Notes: a model not told the origin generated them from the letters alone. A DNA stretch of 64,000 nt from Chloranthus sessilifolius (GCA_021018995.1 CM037590.1:63831597-63895596); one strand, 5' to 3'. Shown: positions 43,708 to 56,918, numbered from the stretch's first letter. Program-made: numbers and translations.

Positions 43708-45981
43708 TGTATTGCTTACCTTGCAATTATTAAGGGGTTAAAATCAGCAAACTAAAGGACAAATCACAGCAAAATGAGATCAAGGTAAGGCAACCAGTCT
43801 TGCAAGAATCAGGGTTGTTGTAGCAAGCTTTAAGGGATAAGTAAGGGTATGTCCACAGGGAGATGTGCTTCAAAATAGGATAAATCTCCAGATTTATAAC
43901 AGATCTGGCACTCTATCCTATCCTAATTTAAACTTAAACAAGGAAAGAGGAGAGGTTTTAGGGATTGCCACTTTACTAAAAACTACAGATATACAATGCA
44001 AAATGCAAATGATCCAGAGCTAATTAAACACAGATTTAAAGAGTTGGAAAAAAGGATTAACATCAAAAGAGGGAGAATAGCAGCTAGAGGTTTTGGTCTT
44101 TACTGAAAATTGATTGGTTCAGAAGCAATGTAGGAGCTTGATTTGCAATAATCCTTCATCTGGCTACAAGCTCAGATGTAAGGTATAAGAATCCAATCTA
44201 GACTAGAGAATTAGATTAATCTTAAGGGTATGATCTGTCCACTTGAATGGTCATAGATCATCCTATAGACTTCTTCCAATCCTAAGGTTTTAATTAGAAC
44301 AATGAAATTATTACAGATGCTATGGATGCAAGGCTACAAGCTCAAGCATCCACAAGGAGATTTAATCTAGGGAAATCAAATGCAATCAAGAGATCTATAG
44401 ATCAAAATCAACTCTATAATCCACAATATACTGATTCAATACAAACTTACAGTACAATGTACTTCGATCTGCAATCTGTGTAACATCCAATCCCCATACA
44501 GAGCCTTGAACCTCTCAATTTACAGCTCTCAACCTCACCCTAGCTACTGAAAGGGTTTAGCCAACCATGGTTGGTCTAAAGAGAGAATGAGGAAGAAGGA
44601 AAAGGGAAGGAATTTTGGGGGAAAAAGGGATTTCGAATTTAGTTTGAGCTCTCTCAATTTCTGGATGGTTCTTCTCTACAATTTCTCTTCCATTTATAGT
44701 CTTCCTCTCTGTCCTCAGATCTGTTTCAACTAATCAGAGCTCAAGGGAATAATTCTGTTATTTTAAGCTCTGATGTGGCTAATTTTTCTTTTAGAAGCTC
44801 TCCATCAATTGGTCCAACTGGACAAGTACATGTAAGGTGATTAGAGGGTTCCCATTCGTGCCCTTTTGTATTCCAAAAATACCCCCAAACATGCCTTGGA
44901 ATGCATGCACAGAGCACTAAAGTGAGCAACTAAAGTGGTTGGAACTGGGAATTTCCCAAATCGAGCTTTGAGAGGTTCAGGGAACCTCTCGACAGGTTCT
45001 GAGTATTATTTGTGCTCCATTTGATAGGTTAGATCAGACTTTCGACAGGTTTGATGACTTCTCGATAGGATCCGTTGGCTGTTCGATAGGATTGACATCC
45101 ATTCCTAGCTGTTGTTGTAGTTTCATTCGTCCTCTCGACAGGTTATAATTCAACCTGTTGATTTGTTATACAACTTCAAGTACATTTTCGACAGGTTCAG
45201 TTCTACTTTTCGACATGTTGGATGCAATTCTCGACAAGTTGAATCAACCTCACGCAAATGAATGCAGCTTTAGGTAAGTCCTCGATAGGTTGGCTTTGAC
45301 TGCTTGCTAGGTTCAGGGGAAACTCTCGACATGTTCTGGAACCTCGCGAGATCCCCTGCATCTCCAGGTGACCTCTCGACAAGTAACAACACACTAATCC
45401 ACAAGTTGCTCTGCTGTAGCTTAAGCCATTTCGCCAGGTTATATCAACCTCTCGACCTCTTGACAGGTTGAAACAAAGCTTTAGAACCTCTCGACAGGTT
45501 ATTTTCTTCAGCTTTAACTCCTCTACAGAATGTGGGGACCTCTTGACAGCTTCATATTCTCTCACTAGAACCTCTCGACAGGTTGAATTAACCTCTCGAA
45601 CTGTCCTATTCTTTGCTTTCACAGTTGGCACACATTTTTGGGGTGCTGTCTTTCATCTGTCCAGCACACAGTAGCCTTTTGAGGGCTTCAATCTTCATCT
45701 ATTGTAGCTGCTCTTGGTCCCAAGCATACCCAGTTGGACCTATGTCATTCTCATGGACTTTTAAGGCTCTGTGGACTGCTTGATTGGCTGGCCTTTTGGA
45801 CTGCATGAGTACATGTTGAGCAGTAGGTCTCTTCTTTGGCATTTTTAGCTGGATGTCTGCACTATGACTGTAATTTATTGCTTAACTATAAATACACTCA
45901 AGACACATTACTAGTCAACTCAAAGGTTCATCAAAGGTCAGGTTAGAAGGTGAAAAATGGTATTTTTTACTGATTAACACA
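43708..45981 (-). repeat. Athila 3' LTR
   Basis: Plus-strand ends TGTATTGCTTACC and TTAACACA; pairs with 56946-59246. Contains the AACCTCTCGACAGGTT-type array at about 44965-45600. Confidence 0.94.
44965..45600. repeat. CTCGACAGGTT motif array, Athila 3' LTR
   Basis: About 25 imperfect copies of an interrupted palindrome near AACCTSTCGACAGGTT, centred on TCGA, spaced about 20-40 bp with unrelated linkers. Many half sites such as TCGACAGGTT and AACCTCTCGA. Confidence 0.9.
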
Positions 45982-45992
45982 CCTCCAAACCT
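45982..45992 (-). other. Athila polypurine tract
   Basis: AGGTTTGGAGG on the minus strand, immediately before the 3' LTR, preceded by the conserved Athila TTTGCTCAGGGACTAGCAAA segment (about 45998-46017). Confidence 0.85.
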
Positions 45993-48177
45993 AAGCTTTG
46001 CTAGTCCCTGAGCAAAGAAGAAATTAAAAATAATTATTGAAAATAGAAAATGCCACTTTTGTAGGGAGCGCAGATGCATTTAATATATGCGCCAAGTCTT
46101 TTAAACCCCTAGGTGATTCCTAGTGGAGGAGTGAAGTCTCCTGAGGGGTTTCAGTAAAGCTACCGACAAACTTCCATGTGAACATGATTAAACCAAATAC
46201 AAGCAGGTACAAGTTAGATCCCAACAAATTCTGCTTTATTCCATACCTTACCCTTTTGACTTTAGAAGTTTCAAGACAGTAAATGTAAACAAATTCAATA
46301 CCTAAATCATTTTTCAAACTCATCATAACTAATCAGAAATCATCAAGGGAATGTTATGTGCATAAAAGTATATACTTCACTATTAATTTAAGAATCAGGT
46401 TCAAACAATGCCTACACAAGTCCAATATCAGACCCAATTATCTCACAGGCATACTCTCACAAGTGATTTCAAAGGTGTTTTATTTCACACAACTCAAGTG
46501 CAGTTACAGCCCTCAAATAGGACTGTAAGCATGAGCATAGGTAGTGCTCTAATTCTTGCAATCTCCTAACTCTCTTCACCATAGATTACACAGCTCTTTA
46601 TCTCCACATGACAGCTCAATCCATTTCAGATTAGTATGATCTTTTTATTGGGTTGTAATGTAGCTTATGGGTGAGGTTTATGAGAAAAAAAAGGGGGGGT
46701 AAAGGAGGTGGTATACACACCTTCTTCATCTCAGCACAAACTTAATCTTTTTTGACTTTTCAGATTTGAAGTGATCAATTTCTAATTTTCATTTCAAATT
46801 TCCAATGAAGTGACTCTCTCTTTCTCATTCTTGTTTTGTTTTTCTGTTTTTATCTTTCTTTTTGTATTCTTTTCTTTTGTATTTTTCTCATTTTTTTTAT
46901 ATGGGCTAGAATGCCACAACTCCACAACTGAACACTATTTTTTTTAGATTTTCTTTCTTTTCCTTCCACCAAATATGAAACCTTGCTCCTCTAACCTCAC
47001 TTCTCCCTTTACTTCCTGAATTCTTAGGTTGAGGGTGAACTGAAATAGGTCAAGAGGTTTAGGAAAAAAAATATTTTGGTTTTTATCAAAGAAGAATGGA
47101 ATTTTTCCGGCTCAAATGGTGTATACAAAGGTAGTTCAAAGGGTATGGATTTTTTAGCTCAACCTATCCAAAAGATAGCCTTACACATCATGTCTTTAAT
47201 GCCATGAGGGCTATCAATTTGTTTCAATTTGGACTGCATAACTTCTAGTGAAAGAAAGCAGGTTCAAATAGTCCTTAGAGCAGATTTTGTTTTGCCAAAA
47301 CACTCTTCAAAAGAGTTTTTTTTACAGGCCCAACTCTCACTGGGTATGGTCTTCCTTAGGACTCTCAAGACATGTTCTTACTTTTTCTCTCCTTAATGGT
47401 TCACTACATGCTGATTATGAAAAAAATTTCTTAATGATGTCTTTTATTGAAATGATGAATTTTCAAAAAGATCCAAAAATTAAACAGTCTACCATATATA
47501 TATATATACATATTTTAAATCTTCCTTTTTTCAAAAACTATTCAGTTTGAAGTTCTGTTAAATTTGTTTTGATCTCATCCATACCATTGCACTTGGCTTA
47601 ATTATCTCATACAAAATTTTCAACATTACCCTGCTATACCCCCAAACCTATGAGGAACAGTGTCCTCACTGTTTTGGAAGTATAACAACAGGAAACAGCA
47701 AGGTGAGCACAAGGACAGTAGAAAATGAAGCATAAAGAATAAATGAGAACAAAACTAAACACAAAGGAAAACAAGAAACACAGTGGAACTGACAAAACAC
47801 AAATTTTATTACACATAAGTAATTATAAAGCACAAGAGAAACTGTACAGTCTAAATTTAACAAAAAGTATATACAGCACAATCCAACATACAAACTAACA
47901 GGGATGGGTAAAACTACTTCCTCAAAATCAGTTTGAGTGGAGGCATCGGAAATAAGTACTGCAGGGGTTAGTGGGATTGATTCTTCCACCTCAGCAGTGG
48001 TAGGCACTACTATAGGGGACAACTGAGGGGATGGAGGAGGGGTAGGTATAGGAGTAGGTGTATGAATAGGAATTGGAAGAGGTTGAGAGGTTGGGGTAGC
48101 TGAGATTAAGGTTGATTGAATAGCATGAAGGCAGGTGGCCATAGTATACTGGTTTGATGTCTTGATTTAGAGCTGGG
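45993..48177 (-). other. Athila 3' non-coding region
   Basis: Between the accessory ORF and the 3' LTR. AT-rich with poly-pyrimidine tracts (46740-46990); its ORFs are short and unsupported. The segment near 47640-47665, on the minus strand AGTGAGGACACTGTTCCTCA then TAGGTTTGGGGG, resembles a second polypurine-like motif common after the Athila coding region. The reading frame reaching down to 47666 may be the true C-terminus of the accessory ORF. Confidence 0.55.
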
Positions 48178-50017
48178 CTAGTATGAATGTGAGAAGGGAA
48201 AGGATCTAAGCAGAGGCATTAGGTAGGGTAGGAGCTTGGATAATAGGTGGAATGGGTATAATGGGCTGGAAAGGAGATGTGGGAGGATGCTGGAAAGGTG
48301 GGGTGAGAGCATGCTGGAATTGAATAGGTTGTGGAGAGTCAGGTAAAGGGAGTACTCATACCTAATTCCCTCCACAATGCAGTCAATTAGAGGTGAATAC
48401 CCCTCAGTGGTGTAGTGTTCCAGCTCCTGGGTATGAGGAGGCGACATGGAGGTGGTGAGGTCAATTTCAGAGGGTATGGAGGATGGAGAGGTGGCTACAT
48501 GGTTAACTGATGTAGATGGAGCTGCTAGTACAGGGCTCAAGGGTTTAACAGCTGGGATGGATGGGCTAACTGGAGGGGTTGTGGGTGATTTTGATTTTCT
48601 CTGGTAAGTGGATGTGATGGGAAGTGAAGGTAAGGTGACAATGGGGTCTGTGGTAGGAGGAGCTGACAAAGGTGTGATTGTGGTGATGGTGGAAGGATGG
48701 CTGAGCTGTTGGGAGGTATGAGAACTGAAATGGATGGGATGGGAGATAATGGAGTGGGGATGCTGACAGTATCATAGCTGATAATAGGCAAGGTCACAAC
48801 AGTGGAAAGGAGGGGCATGGATGCATAAGTCATAGGTGGAGGTACCGAGCTAGTAGCAGCAGATGTAGGCAGGGGTTCTAAGCTAGCTGCTAAAGATCTC
48901 CTAGGTGCAGTCACTAAGCTGGTTGATGGGGTTGTGGGTATCACAGGTGCAGCTGCTAAGCTGATTACTTGAGGGGCTTCTCTTTCAGGACTCTCCACTA
49001 TTTTCTTCTTGCTTTTCCCTATCAAAGTTATGCTAGTAGACCAAGCCCTTTTCCCAAACACCTTAGGGCTAAATTTATCCACTGGCTCATCTTTTTGTAT
49101 CACAAATTTCCCTTTCCTGAGCAAAGAAGTGATGAGTCTGTTGTACGGTAACCCTGACAACATCTGTCCCCTCTTTATCTTTTCATTCACATCTACCATG
49201 GCCTCAAATATCAGCTGAGACGCATTCATGAACTGGCCCTTGGAGATAAAGTAAAGGGCATCCACTATAAGGGTCCTCTCCTGCTGATGTCTACTGACAT
49301 AAATGTTCTTCGTCAAGATTGAGTCTATGAAAAGTAGGCTAGGGTCAAGATCTCTCCTCATTAATGATTTCCCAGAGCCTACAATGCCTTGGGTCAAATG
49401 TCTAGCCATTGCTCGAAAGGACACAGTATCAGGTGCTCCTAAGCCATAAAGTGAGTAAAAAACTGATGGGACCCCTAATGCCAACCCAATGTCACAGTAA
49501 TCCACAACCAACTCCCAATTGTCAATCAAAATCACAAGTGTAGGCTCAATTGACCCTGACTTCATCTTTTTTCTAATGTTTTGATACCACAATTTGACTA
49601 GTCTAAGGTAGACTTTTTCTTGTAGTGGGGTCAACAAAGGGGTCAGAGATGCCTTCACCAAGTAGTCCAAGGTGTCCTGCACTCCTCTACCTTAGAGAAA
49701 TAAGGTAGGTCAAAGATTGTCTCAAGAATCAATTCTAAGGTATCCACAAACTCATTGGGGGTTGTTAGGTTCTCAGGTTTTTCAGCTTCAGCCTCAGGAT
49801 TAGGCTCAGGCAGAGGGATATCCTCACCAATTTCCTCAGTGATTTTGGCCTTCTTAGCTTTCTTGGCTTTCTTAGGTTTTTCCATGATGAGCTTCCTCTT
49901 AGCAGGTGGGTCCTCTTTGGGCTGTGTGGCTAACGTACTGGATTTTCTGGTGGACTTTTGGGCAGGTTTGGAAGGGGCTTTGAAAAGATCAACTAGGGTA
50001 TCCTCACGTTCAGCCAT
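48178..50017 (-). pseudogene. Athila downstream (env-like position) accessory ORF
   Basis: Starts at the ATG at 50017 with a Lys/Pro-rich region (KKAKKAKKAK) and continues, after a frame change near 49670, with a conserved core: YLVKASLTPLLTPL, RLVKLWYQNIRKK, LALGVPSVFYSLYGLG, DALYFISKGQFM, LPYNRLITSLL. A long Pro/Ser/Thr-rich tail follows (48180-49000). The core aligns by eye with the accessory ORF of the Tekay-like element at 37073-38356. A further downstream frame (48142 to 47890) adds STQTDFEEVVLPIP. No convincing signal peptide or transmembrane segment, so an envelope role is not supported here. Confidence 0.8.
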
Positions 50018-50344
50018 TGGTCACAAAATCTACACAATCACTCTCAACAACAACAACAAACTTCCTTTTTCCCAATCAATTTACCACACACATAGAAATA
50101 TGGAAGGACAAAGCTTGAAAATCACAAAGTGGAGGTTGAAGAAGAACTTACCCACAGAACCTAGGGTTTCTCAGAGCTAGTAGCACACAATGTCAAATTA
50201 GCTCCAACCAGGTGTGAAATGACGAACTTGCAAAATTGATGCATTTGGAACAACGGCAGGGTACTTGGGATTGGAACCAGAGAGATGGAGGAGAAAGAAG
50301 AAAATTGGAAATCGGGCAGAGGAGGAACATAGCTTGCACACAGA

Positions 50345-50870
50345 AGCTGTCGAATGGATTGAATGACCTGTCGATAGGTTTAAAACGAGGAAGATCCTAT
50401 TTCAACAGGTTTGGAGAGAAGATTTTGACAGGTTGAAGCAACCTGTCGAACGGTTAAAACTATTTGGAAATGTAGACTTCTCGGGCTGAAGGTGTCGAGA
50501 GGTTCTTTCAAACCTCTCGACAGGTACAAAGCTTTAGAAAATTGCAATTCGAGAGGTTCATGCAACCTCTTGACAAGATGAAAACTTTTAGATGTTAAGG
50601 TTCCGAGAGGCCTCTCAACCTCTCGATAGGTACTCTGAACCTGCCGAAAATGTAGCCAATATCCTTCAGTACCTCTTGACTTTCTCTCTCAATATCTCGA
50701 CAGGTACATGGATCCTATCGAATTGCTCATTGACAACTTTAGTACCTGTCGATAATCAACTTAAACCTCTCGACATGATTCAATACCTGTTGAAATTCAT
50801 AGGGAGAGCCTTCAGTACCTATCGAAATCCTCCTTGCACCTCTCGACAGGTCTATTTTGCATTCCAAACT
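50345..50870. repeat. CTCGACAGGTT motif array in the pol to accessory-ORF spacer
   Basis: About 20 copies of the same AACCTSTCGACAGGTT-like motif as in the Athila LTRs, with different linkers. It sits between the integrase end (51099) and the accessory ORF start (50017). Confidence 0.9.
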
Positions 50871-51098
50871 TATTTCTCAGCAGTTCACAGTTTCCATTCA
50901 CACTAAATTCATTAATCCTCCTCTGTTCTTATCTATTTCTCATGCATTGAGGGCCTTCCTACCATTACCATGGCTGACTCCTTATTCTAAATGAAAAATT
51001 AAGCAAAATTGGCAAAATATATACAATGCCAAACAGTTTTGAAAACAACAACAGAGACAAAACCAACAGTTATGATACATAGTATACAATGTTGAAAA

Positions 51099-52499
51099 TC
51101 AGTCACACTTTGGAGGTTCTTGAAGGTGAATGGTCACCACAGGCTCCACTACATTTTCAACAAATATTTTGAGCCTTTGACCATTGACTTTTATGATCCT
51201 ACCATCCTTTGGATCCATGATTTCAACAGCTCCAGATGGGGATACATGCATTACGATGTAAGGTCCCTCCCATCTAGATCTAAACTTACCTAGGAAAAAT
51301 TTGAATTTGGAATTGAACAGCCATACCTTGTTGCATGCAACAAACTCCTTTCTCAGCAAGTTCTTATCATAAAAAGTTTTAGTTTTTTCTTTGTAGATTC
51401 TTGCATTGGAGTAGGCTTCCAATCTCAGCTCTTCCAGCTCTGACAGTTGTAGCCTCCTGTGCATACCAGCAGAAGTTAGATCAACATTCAATGACTTAAT
51501 AGCCCAATAGGCTTTATGTTCTAACTCTACTGGTAAATGGCATGCCTTGCCATACACCAACCTAAAGGGAGATATCCCTATTAGGGGGGGGTCTTATAAG
51601 CAGTTATATAAGCCCAAAGAGCATCAGTCAACTTCAGGTACCAAGCCTTCTTATCTCCTCTCACAGTTTTCTCTAAAATGTGTTTGATCTCTCTATTATA
51701 AATTTTTACCTGCCCACTGGTCTGTGGGTGGTATGGGGTGGCAACTCTGTGTGTCATAGAGTACTTTCTAAGTAAGTTCTCAAACTGTCTATTGCAGAAA
51801 TGGCTTCCCCCATCACTAATGATCGCTTTGGGGGTACCAAACCTAGAGAAAATGTTGTCCTTCAAGAAATTGAGGACAATTCTGTGATCATTGGTTCTTG
51901 TGGCTATAGCCTCAACCCGTTTGGACACATAGTCTACAGCTACAAGAATAAAATTATATCCATAGGAAGGAGGGAAGGGACCCATAAAGTCAATTCCCCA
52001 AATGTCAAATAATTCACAACAAGTATAGGCTATAAAGGCATGAAATTTCATTTTGAAATACTTCCCATTTTTGGCATCTTTCACAAGCTTTGCAATGTTG
52101 TCATGTATCTTTGAAGATAGTGGGCCAATAAAATCCACTTTGAAGTATCTTTGCAGTATTGTTTTCACTGAAATGGCCTCCACATGCCTGTTCATGACAC
52201 ATGGTTAGTATGCTGTGAAATTCATTCTCAGGGACACACCTTCTCACAACTTGGTCTGCACAATGCTTGAAAAGGTATGGATCCTCCCACATGTAGTGTC
52301 TTATCTGAGAAAAGAGCAGCTTCTTATCCATTTTGTTCCAATGTGGGAGAATCCTACCCACTGCCAAGTAGTTGACTATATTTGCAAGCCAAGGTGTAGC
52401 CATGCTAACAGTAAATAGCTGCTCATCAGGAAATGAGTCATTGATAGGCAGCCTATCAAACTTAGCAGCTAGGATCCTAGATAGGTGGTATGCAACCAC
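51099..52499 (-). pseudogene. Athila integrase (broken)
   Basis: HHCC zinc domain with [11 protein letters not shown] (about 52170-52200), core with [14 protein letters not shown] and [11 protein letters not shown] carrying the first two catalytic Asp. The segment [11 protein letters not shown] has Lys (51704-51706) where the family has the catalytic Glu. The C-terminal part (51099-51560) begins [20 protein letters not shown], an Athila signature. Frameshifts near 51580 and 52195. Confidence 0.92.
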
Positions 52500-52541
52500 A
52501 TTTTCAACCCCTTTTTTATCTTTAATCTCAAGATAGAACTC

Positions 52542-54019
52542 CTATAATAGGAGGATCCATCTGATTAATCTTAGTTTGACATCATTTTTAGACAAAAGGT
52601 ACCTAAGGGCCGAGTGGTATGTGAACACCACAATCCTAGAGCCTAACACATAAGACCTGAATTTTTCTAAAGCATAGACAATGGCCAACAATTCCTTCTC
52701 AGTTGTGGTGTAGTTTAACTGAGTATCAATCATTGCCTTACTTGCATAAGCAATCACACAAGGTAACTTGTCCTTCCTTTGCCCCAAAACTGTATTAAAA
52801 GCAAAATCTGATGCATCACACATAATCTCAAATGACAAAGAATAATCAGGTGCTTGAAGGACAAGTGCAAAGGTTAAACAATTTTTCAAAAACTCAACAG
52901 TAGTGAGACATTTATCATTAAATTTAAAAGGAACCTCTTGGCACAATAGGTGATAAAGAGGTTTTAAGATTTTACTGAAATCTTTGATAAATCTCCTATA
53001 AAAACTAGCATGCCCCAAGAAAAATCTGACTTGTTTGACAATTTTAGGTGGGGGAAAATGTGTAATCAAATCAATTTTAGCCTGGTCTACCTCTATTCCT
53101 CTGTGAGAAACAACATTGCCAAGGACAATGCCTTGATTGACCATAAAATGACTCTTTTCCTAACTCAAAACCAAGTTAGTTTCCTCACATCTCTACAATA
53201 CTAGGCTGAGATGATGTAAACACTAGCTAAAATTGTCCCCAAAGACAGAAAAATCATCCATGAATATCTCTAAAAATTGATCAATCATATCAGAGAAGAT
53301 GTCATACATACACCTTTGGAAAGTTGTAGGAGCATTGCATAATCTAAATGACATCCTTCTATAAGCAAAGGTGCTAAATGGACATGTGAAAGTGGCTTTT
53401 TCTTGGTGTTGCGGATACACAGGGATTTGATTATACCTAAAATATCTATCAAGAAAGTAATAGAAAGCTTCGCCTGCCAACTTGTCCAAAATATGGAGTA
53501 TAAAGGGTAAAGGAAAGTGGTCTTTTTTGATTTTTAAATTGAGCTTTCGATAATCAATGCACACCCTCCAACCAGTGGTTTCCCTAGTTAGAATTAGCTC
53601 ACCACCTGAGTAGGTGTCACCCATTCAGAATCTGAAATGGGATAGATAACTCCTGCATCTAACAATTTGATCACCTCCTTTATTACCACTTCTTGCATGT
53701 GGCGGTTTAACTTTCTCTGCATCTCTCTAGAGGGTTTGGAACCCTCTTCCAAGTGGATCTTATGCATACAAACAGCAGGGCTGATGCCTTCAAGATCAGC
53801 AATAGTCCAACCTATTGCTCTCTTATGCTTTTTCAACACACACAACAGTTCTTCTTCTTGCTCATCAATGAGGAAAAAATAAATTATCACAGGCAACTTT
53901 TGATTTACTCCCAAAAATATATATTTTAAAGACTTGGGTAGTTGTTTCAATTCCACATCAGGTGAACTTATGAGTGAAGGCAACAAAGGTGCCTTAGAAG
54001 GTAGTGGAAGAGGCAACAC
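52542..54019 (-). pseudogene. Athila reverse transcriptase and RNase H (broken)
   Basis: The N-terminal RT part (53594-54019) ends with the LLDAGVIYPISDSEWV block. The RT core (53223-53624) has WRVCIDYRKLN, FHLPF-type sequence and intact FMDDFSVFGD. RNase H (52542-53144) has FEIMCDASDFA and TEKELLAIVYALEKFRSY. Frame changes at about 53600 and 53160. Confidence 0.92.
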
Positions 54020-54133
54020 AGCTGGTTTCTAAGGAGGATACCTTGTCGCTGGCCCCACTTCAGAATTTAAAGCTTTCACCTCTTGAATCATAGGTATGGT
54101 GGCCTTTTCTTTTACAATTTTACTCCACACATT

Positions 54134-54844
54134 TTAAAAAATATCACACAAATCATCACAATGTAGCAGCTTGGGCAAAGTCTCTTCTACCAGCTCATCC
54201 AACACATCAATTAAAAAGCAATCCTCACTATCCAAGTGAGGCTGACTTGTTGCATTGTAAACATTCAGTTTTACTTTCATATTGCCAAAAGATTTCTCTA
54301 TTACACCTGATTTATATCGTATACAAGCATTGACAGTGGCCGAGAAAGGCCTGCCCAAAATTACAGGAATGAAGGTAGTGCACTTGCTTGGTTCCATGTC
54401 AAGAACCAAAAAATCTGCTGGATAGAAAAACTTGTTAACCCCAACTAACACATCTTCTATCATTCCCACAGGTCTCTTTTCAGATATGTCAGCCAGCTGT
54501 AATACCACATGTGTGGGTTTCAATTCTCCCAAACCTAACTTCTCATAAACTGAATATGAAAGCAGGTTCACACTGGCCCCCAGATCTGACAAGGCTTTTT
54601 CAATAGTGTGATCCCCAATGATGCAAGGGATCGTGGGAACTCTAGGGTCTTGGAGCTTTGTTCGAGTTGCAATGGACAACACTTGGTTCACTTTCTCAGC
54701 ACAAAAGACCTTCTTGGATAGGTGTATCCTAGATTGTCTTTTGTGTCTGCACAAATCTTTTAAAAACTTTGCATAGGCTGGCAGTTGCTTGATTGCATCA
54801 AGTAATGGTAAGATGATCTTCCCTTGTTTAAATGTTTTCATCAT
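54134..54844 (-). pseudogene. Athila protease region
   Basis: An open frame of 236 residues with ALSDLGASVNLLSYSVYEKL, VVLQLADISEKRPVGMIEDV and VILGRPF, the retropepsin of Athila elements in which the catalytic triplet region reads DLGAS. It would be part of a longer gag-pol; stops separate it from both neighbours. Confidence 0.92.
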
Positions 54845-56616
54845 TTTCTCAACTTTAGCATTCTCCTAATCAAAAGGAGAAGGTGCTTGAAGTGCATTGA
54901 GAAATGGCAAATGAGGGACTGATCTCCCATTTGCTACCTTAGTAATCTCATCAGTTTCTTCCTTGTTTTTATTTTCATTTTTCTGTTGGGGTTCATCAAC
55001 ACCCCCCTTATTTCTCATATGATGCTCCTGCTGTATATCATCATAGGTTGTTCTTTCATTTTCTGCACTCTTCTCACATTTAACACCAATCTTATTATCG
55101 ACTAGCCTTCCACTTCTTAAAGTGGTGACAAATTTAGCTTAATCATGTGAAGAAGTCTCACCCACCATATACTGTCCTTTTCTATTGTTCATAGGCTGAC
55201 TAGGCAGTCTTCCCTCTTCTCTCCTAGTTAAAGTATTAGATAGCTAACTAAAGTGGTCCTTTATTTTCTTAATACTTTGGCTATGGAAGTTGAGTATTTG
55301 AGACAAAGAGCCTAAATTCTGCAATGAAGTCAGAACTTGCTCTTCAAATGTGAGGGATCTAGAGGGTGGTGGGGCTGGTGCACTTTGATGCATAGGTTGT
55401 GCCATAGGCTAGGCTATAGGCTGCTGGTATTGGGGCCTTGGAAAGTAATTCTGCTAGTAGGGCTAGGCATTTCTATAGGGCATGAACTGTTGTTGTTGCT
55501 GTTGGTTTTGAAAGGTATCTTGTCTCCACCTCAAGTTGGGGTGGTTTCTCCAATGATACTCAACAACTGGCTGTTATCCAAAGGACTGAACAACATTCAC
55601 ATATTCCATAACCAGATATACAAATTAGATAGAAGAGAGACATTCTTCAAGGGATTGAGTGGGGAACTGGCATATCAAATATGTGTTCTCCACTTTGGTA
55701 GCCATTAGAGACTGCATTACTTCCATGAGCTTATCAAATTTCTGAGTCAAGCTATCCACCTTCCTCTCCAAATCATTGTATCTACTGACCTCATACATTT
55801 TCCCTCTGGTAGTATTCTCTCTTACCAATCTGACATGAGTCTCTATGTCCCTTGACAAAGTCTCCCTTTGCATGGAGTTTTCACTAATTATATCAAACAA
55901 TTCTCAAGCCTCATCAGCTGTCTTGTGGAGGTAAGTACCACCATATAAGGTATCAACCATGTCTCTGCTCTTGGGATCAGTTCCTTGATAGAAACTTTGA
56001 ACAAGTTACCATTCAAGAATTTAGTGATGGGAATATTATTTCAAGAGCTCCTTAAATCTCTCCCATGCTTGGTGAGAGTCTTCAGTTGGGGACCGAGCAA
56101 ATGAGATTATGCTCTTCCTCAGCTGACTTGTTTTGGACATAGAGAAATTTTAGCTAGGAATTGATATTGAATGTCATTTCAAGACTGAATACTGTTGGTT
56201 GAGAGCATAGATAGCGAAATTCTGACTTTATCCTTTAATGAAAAAGGAAAGAGCCTCAACCTGGTTGCTTCCTCTCCCAAACCTGCAATGTTGAAAGTAG
56301 TGCACAGTCCTAAGAATTCATCAATGTACTTGTATGAGTCTTCCTTACTTAAGCCATGATATGAGGGCAACATCTGTATGATGGAAGATTTAATCTCATA
56401 TTTCCCTTGGATAACAGGGAATTGTATGCAGAAGGGAGAGTTGTACACCCCTGGTGCATTGAATTCTTTTAATGTTTTTGGTTGCTCACCCATTACAGAA
56501 ACTTTACAATTAACCACAGGTGTGTGCAGGGACTGTTTAGGTCTGAGAAGTCTTTCAACTTCAAGATCTAAAGGAATAATCTCAACATTGGGAGATCTTC
56601 TACCAAGCATACACAC
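54845..56616 (-). pseudogene. Athila gag (broken)
   Basis: Begins near 56616 and contains FCIQFPVIQGKYEIKSSIIQ, GLSKEDSYKYIDEFLGLC and RLRLFPFSLKDKV, the Athila capsid region. A second open piece lies at 55625-55900 (EVSRYNDLERKVDSLTQKFD, coiled-coil-like). Gln- and Pro-rich low-complexity sequence lies around 55400-55560. Several stops. Confidence 0.88.
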
Positions 56617-56918
56617 AGCAGAAATATAAAATTACAACACAGATTTCAGCAAAGCAATTACAAAAACACACAACTATTGCTGCAGATCTAAAAATGTACA
56701 GATCTAAAAATGTAAAAGAGTTAGGAAATGTAAACTTTAAGCGCAGCTTGCTCCTCCAATTATCACAATGCTCCTCTCAGAATTACAGATCCAGATCTGC
56801 AACATAAAATTAAACTACAAAAAAAACTGCATAAGCAATTAGTCAAACACAAAACAGACAAGTATAAATCTAAATCTAAAATAAGAAAAACTTAGATCTA
56901 CCAATTCTAAAAATACAG

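Noticed and set aside
46740..46990. Gene-like pyrimidine tract and ORFs in the Athila 3' region
   Set aside because: AT/pyrimidine-rich low complexity between accessory ORF and LTR, no domain and no consistent frame.
48178..50017. Envelope glycoprotein (retrovirus-like) for the Athila accessory ORF
   Set aside because: No signal peptide, transmembrane segment or cysteine pattern is visible; only its position matches the env-like label, so I kept the neutral name.
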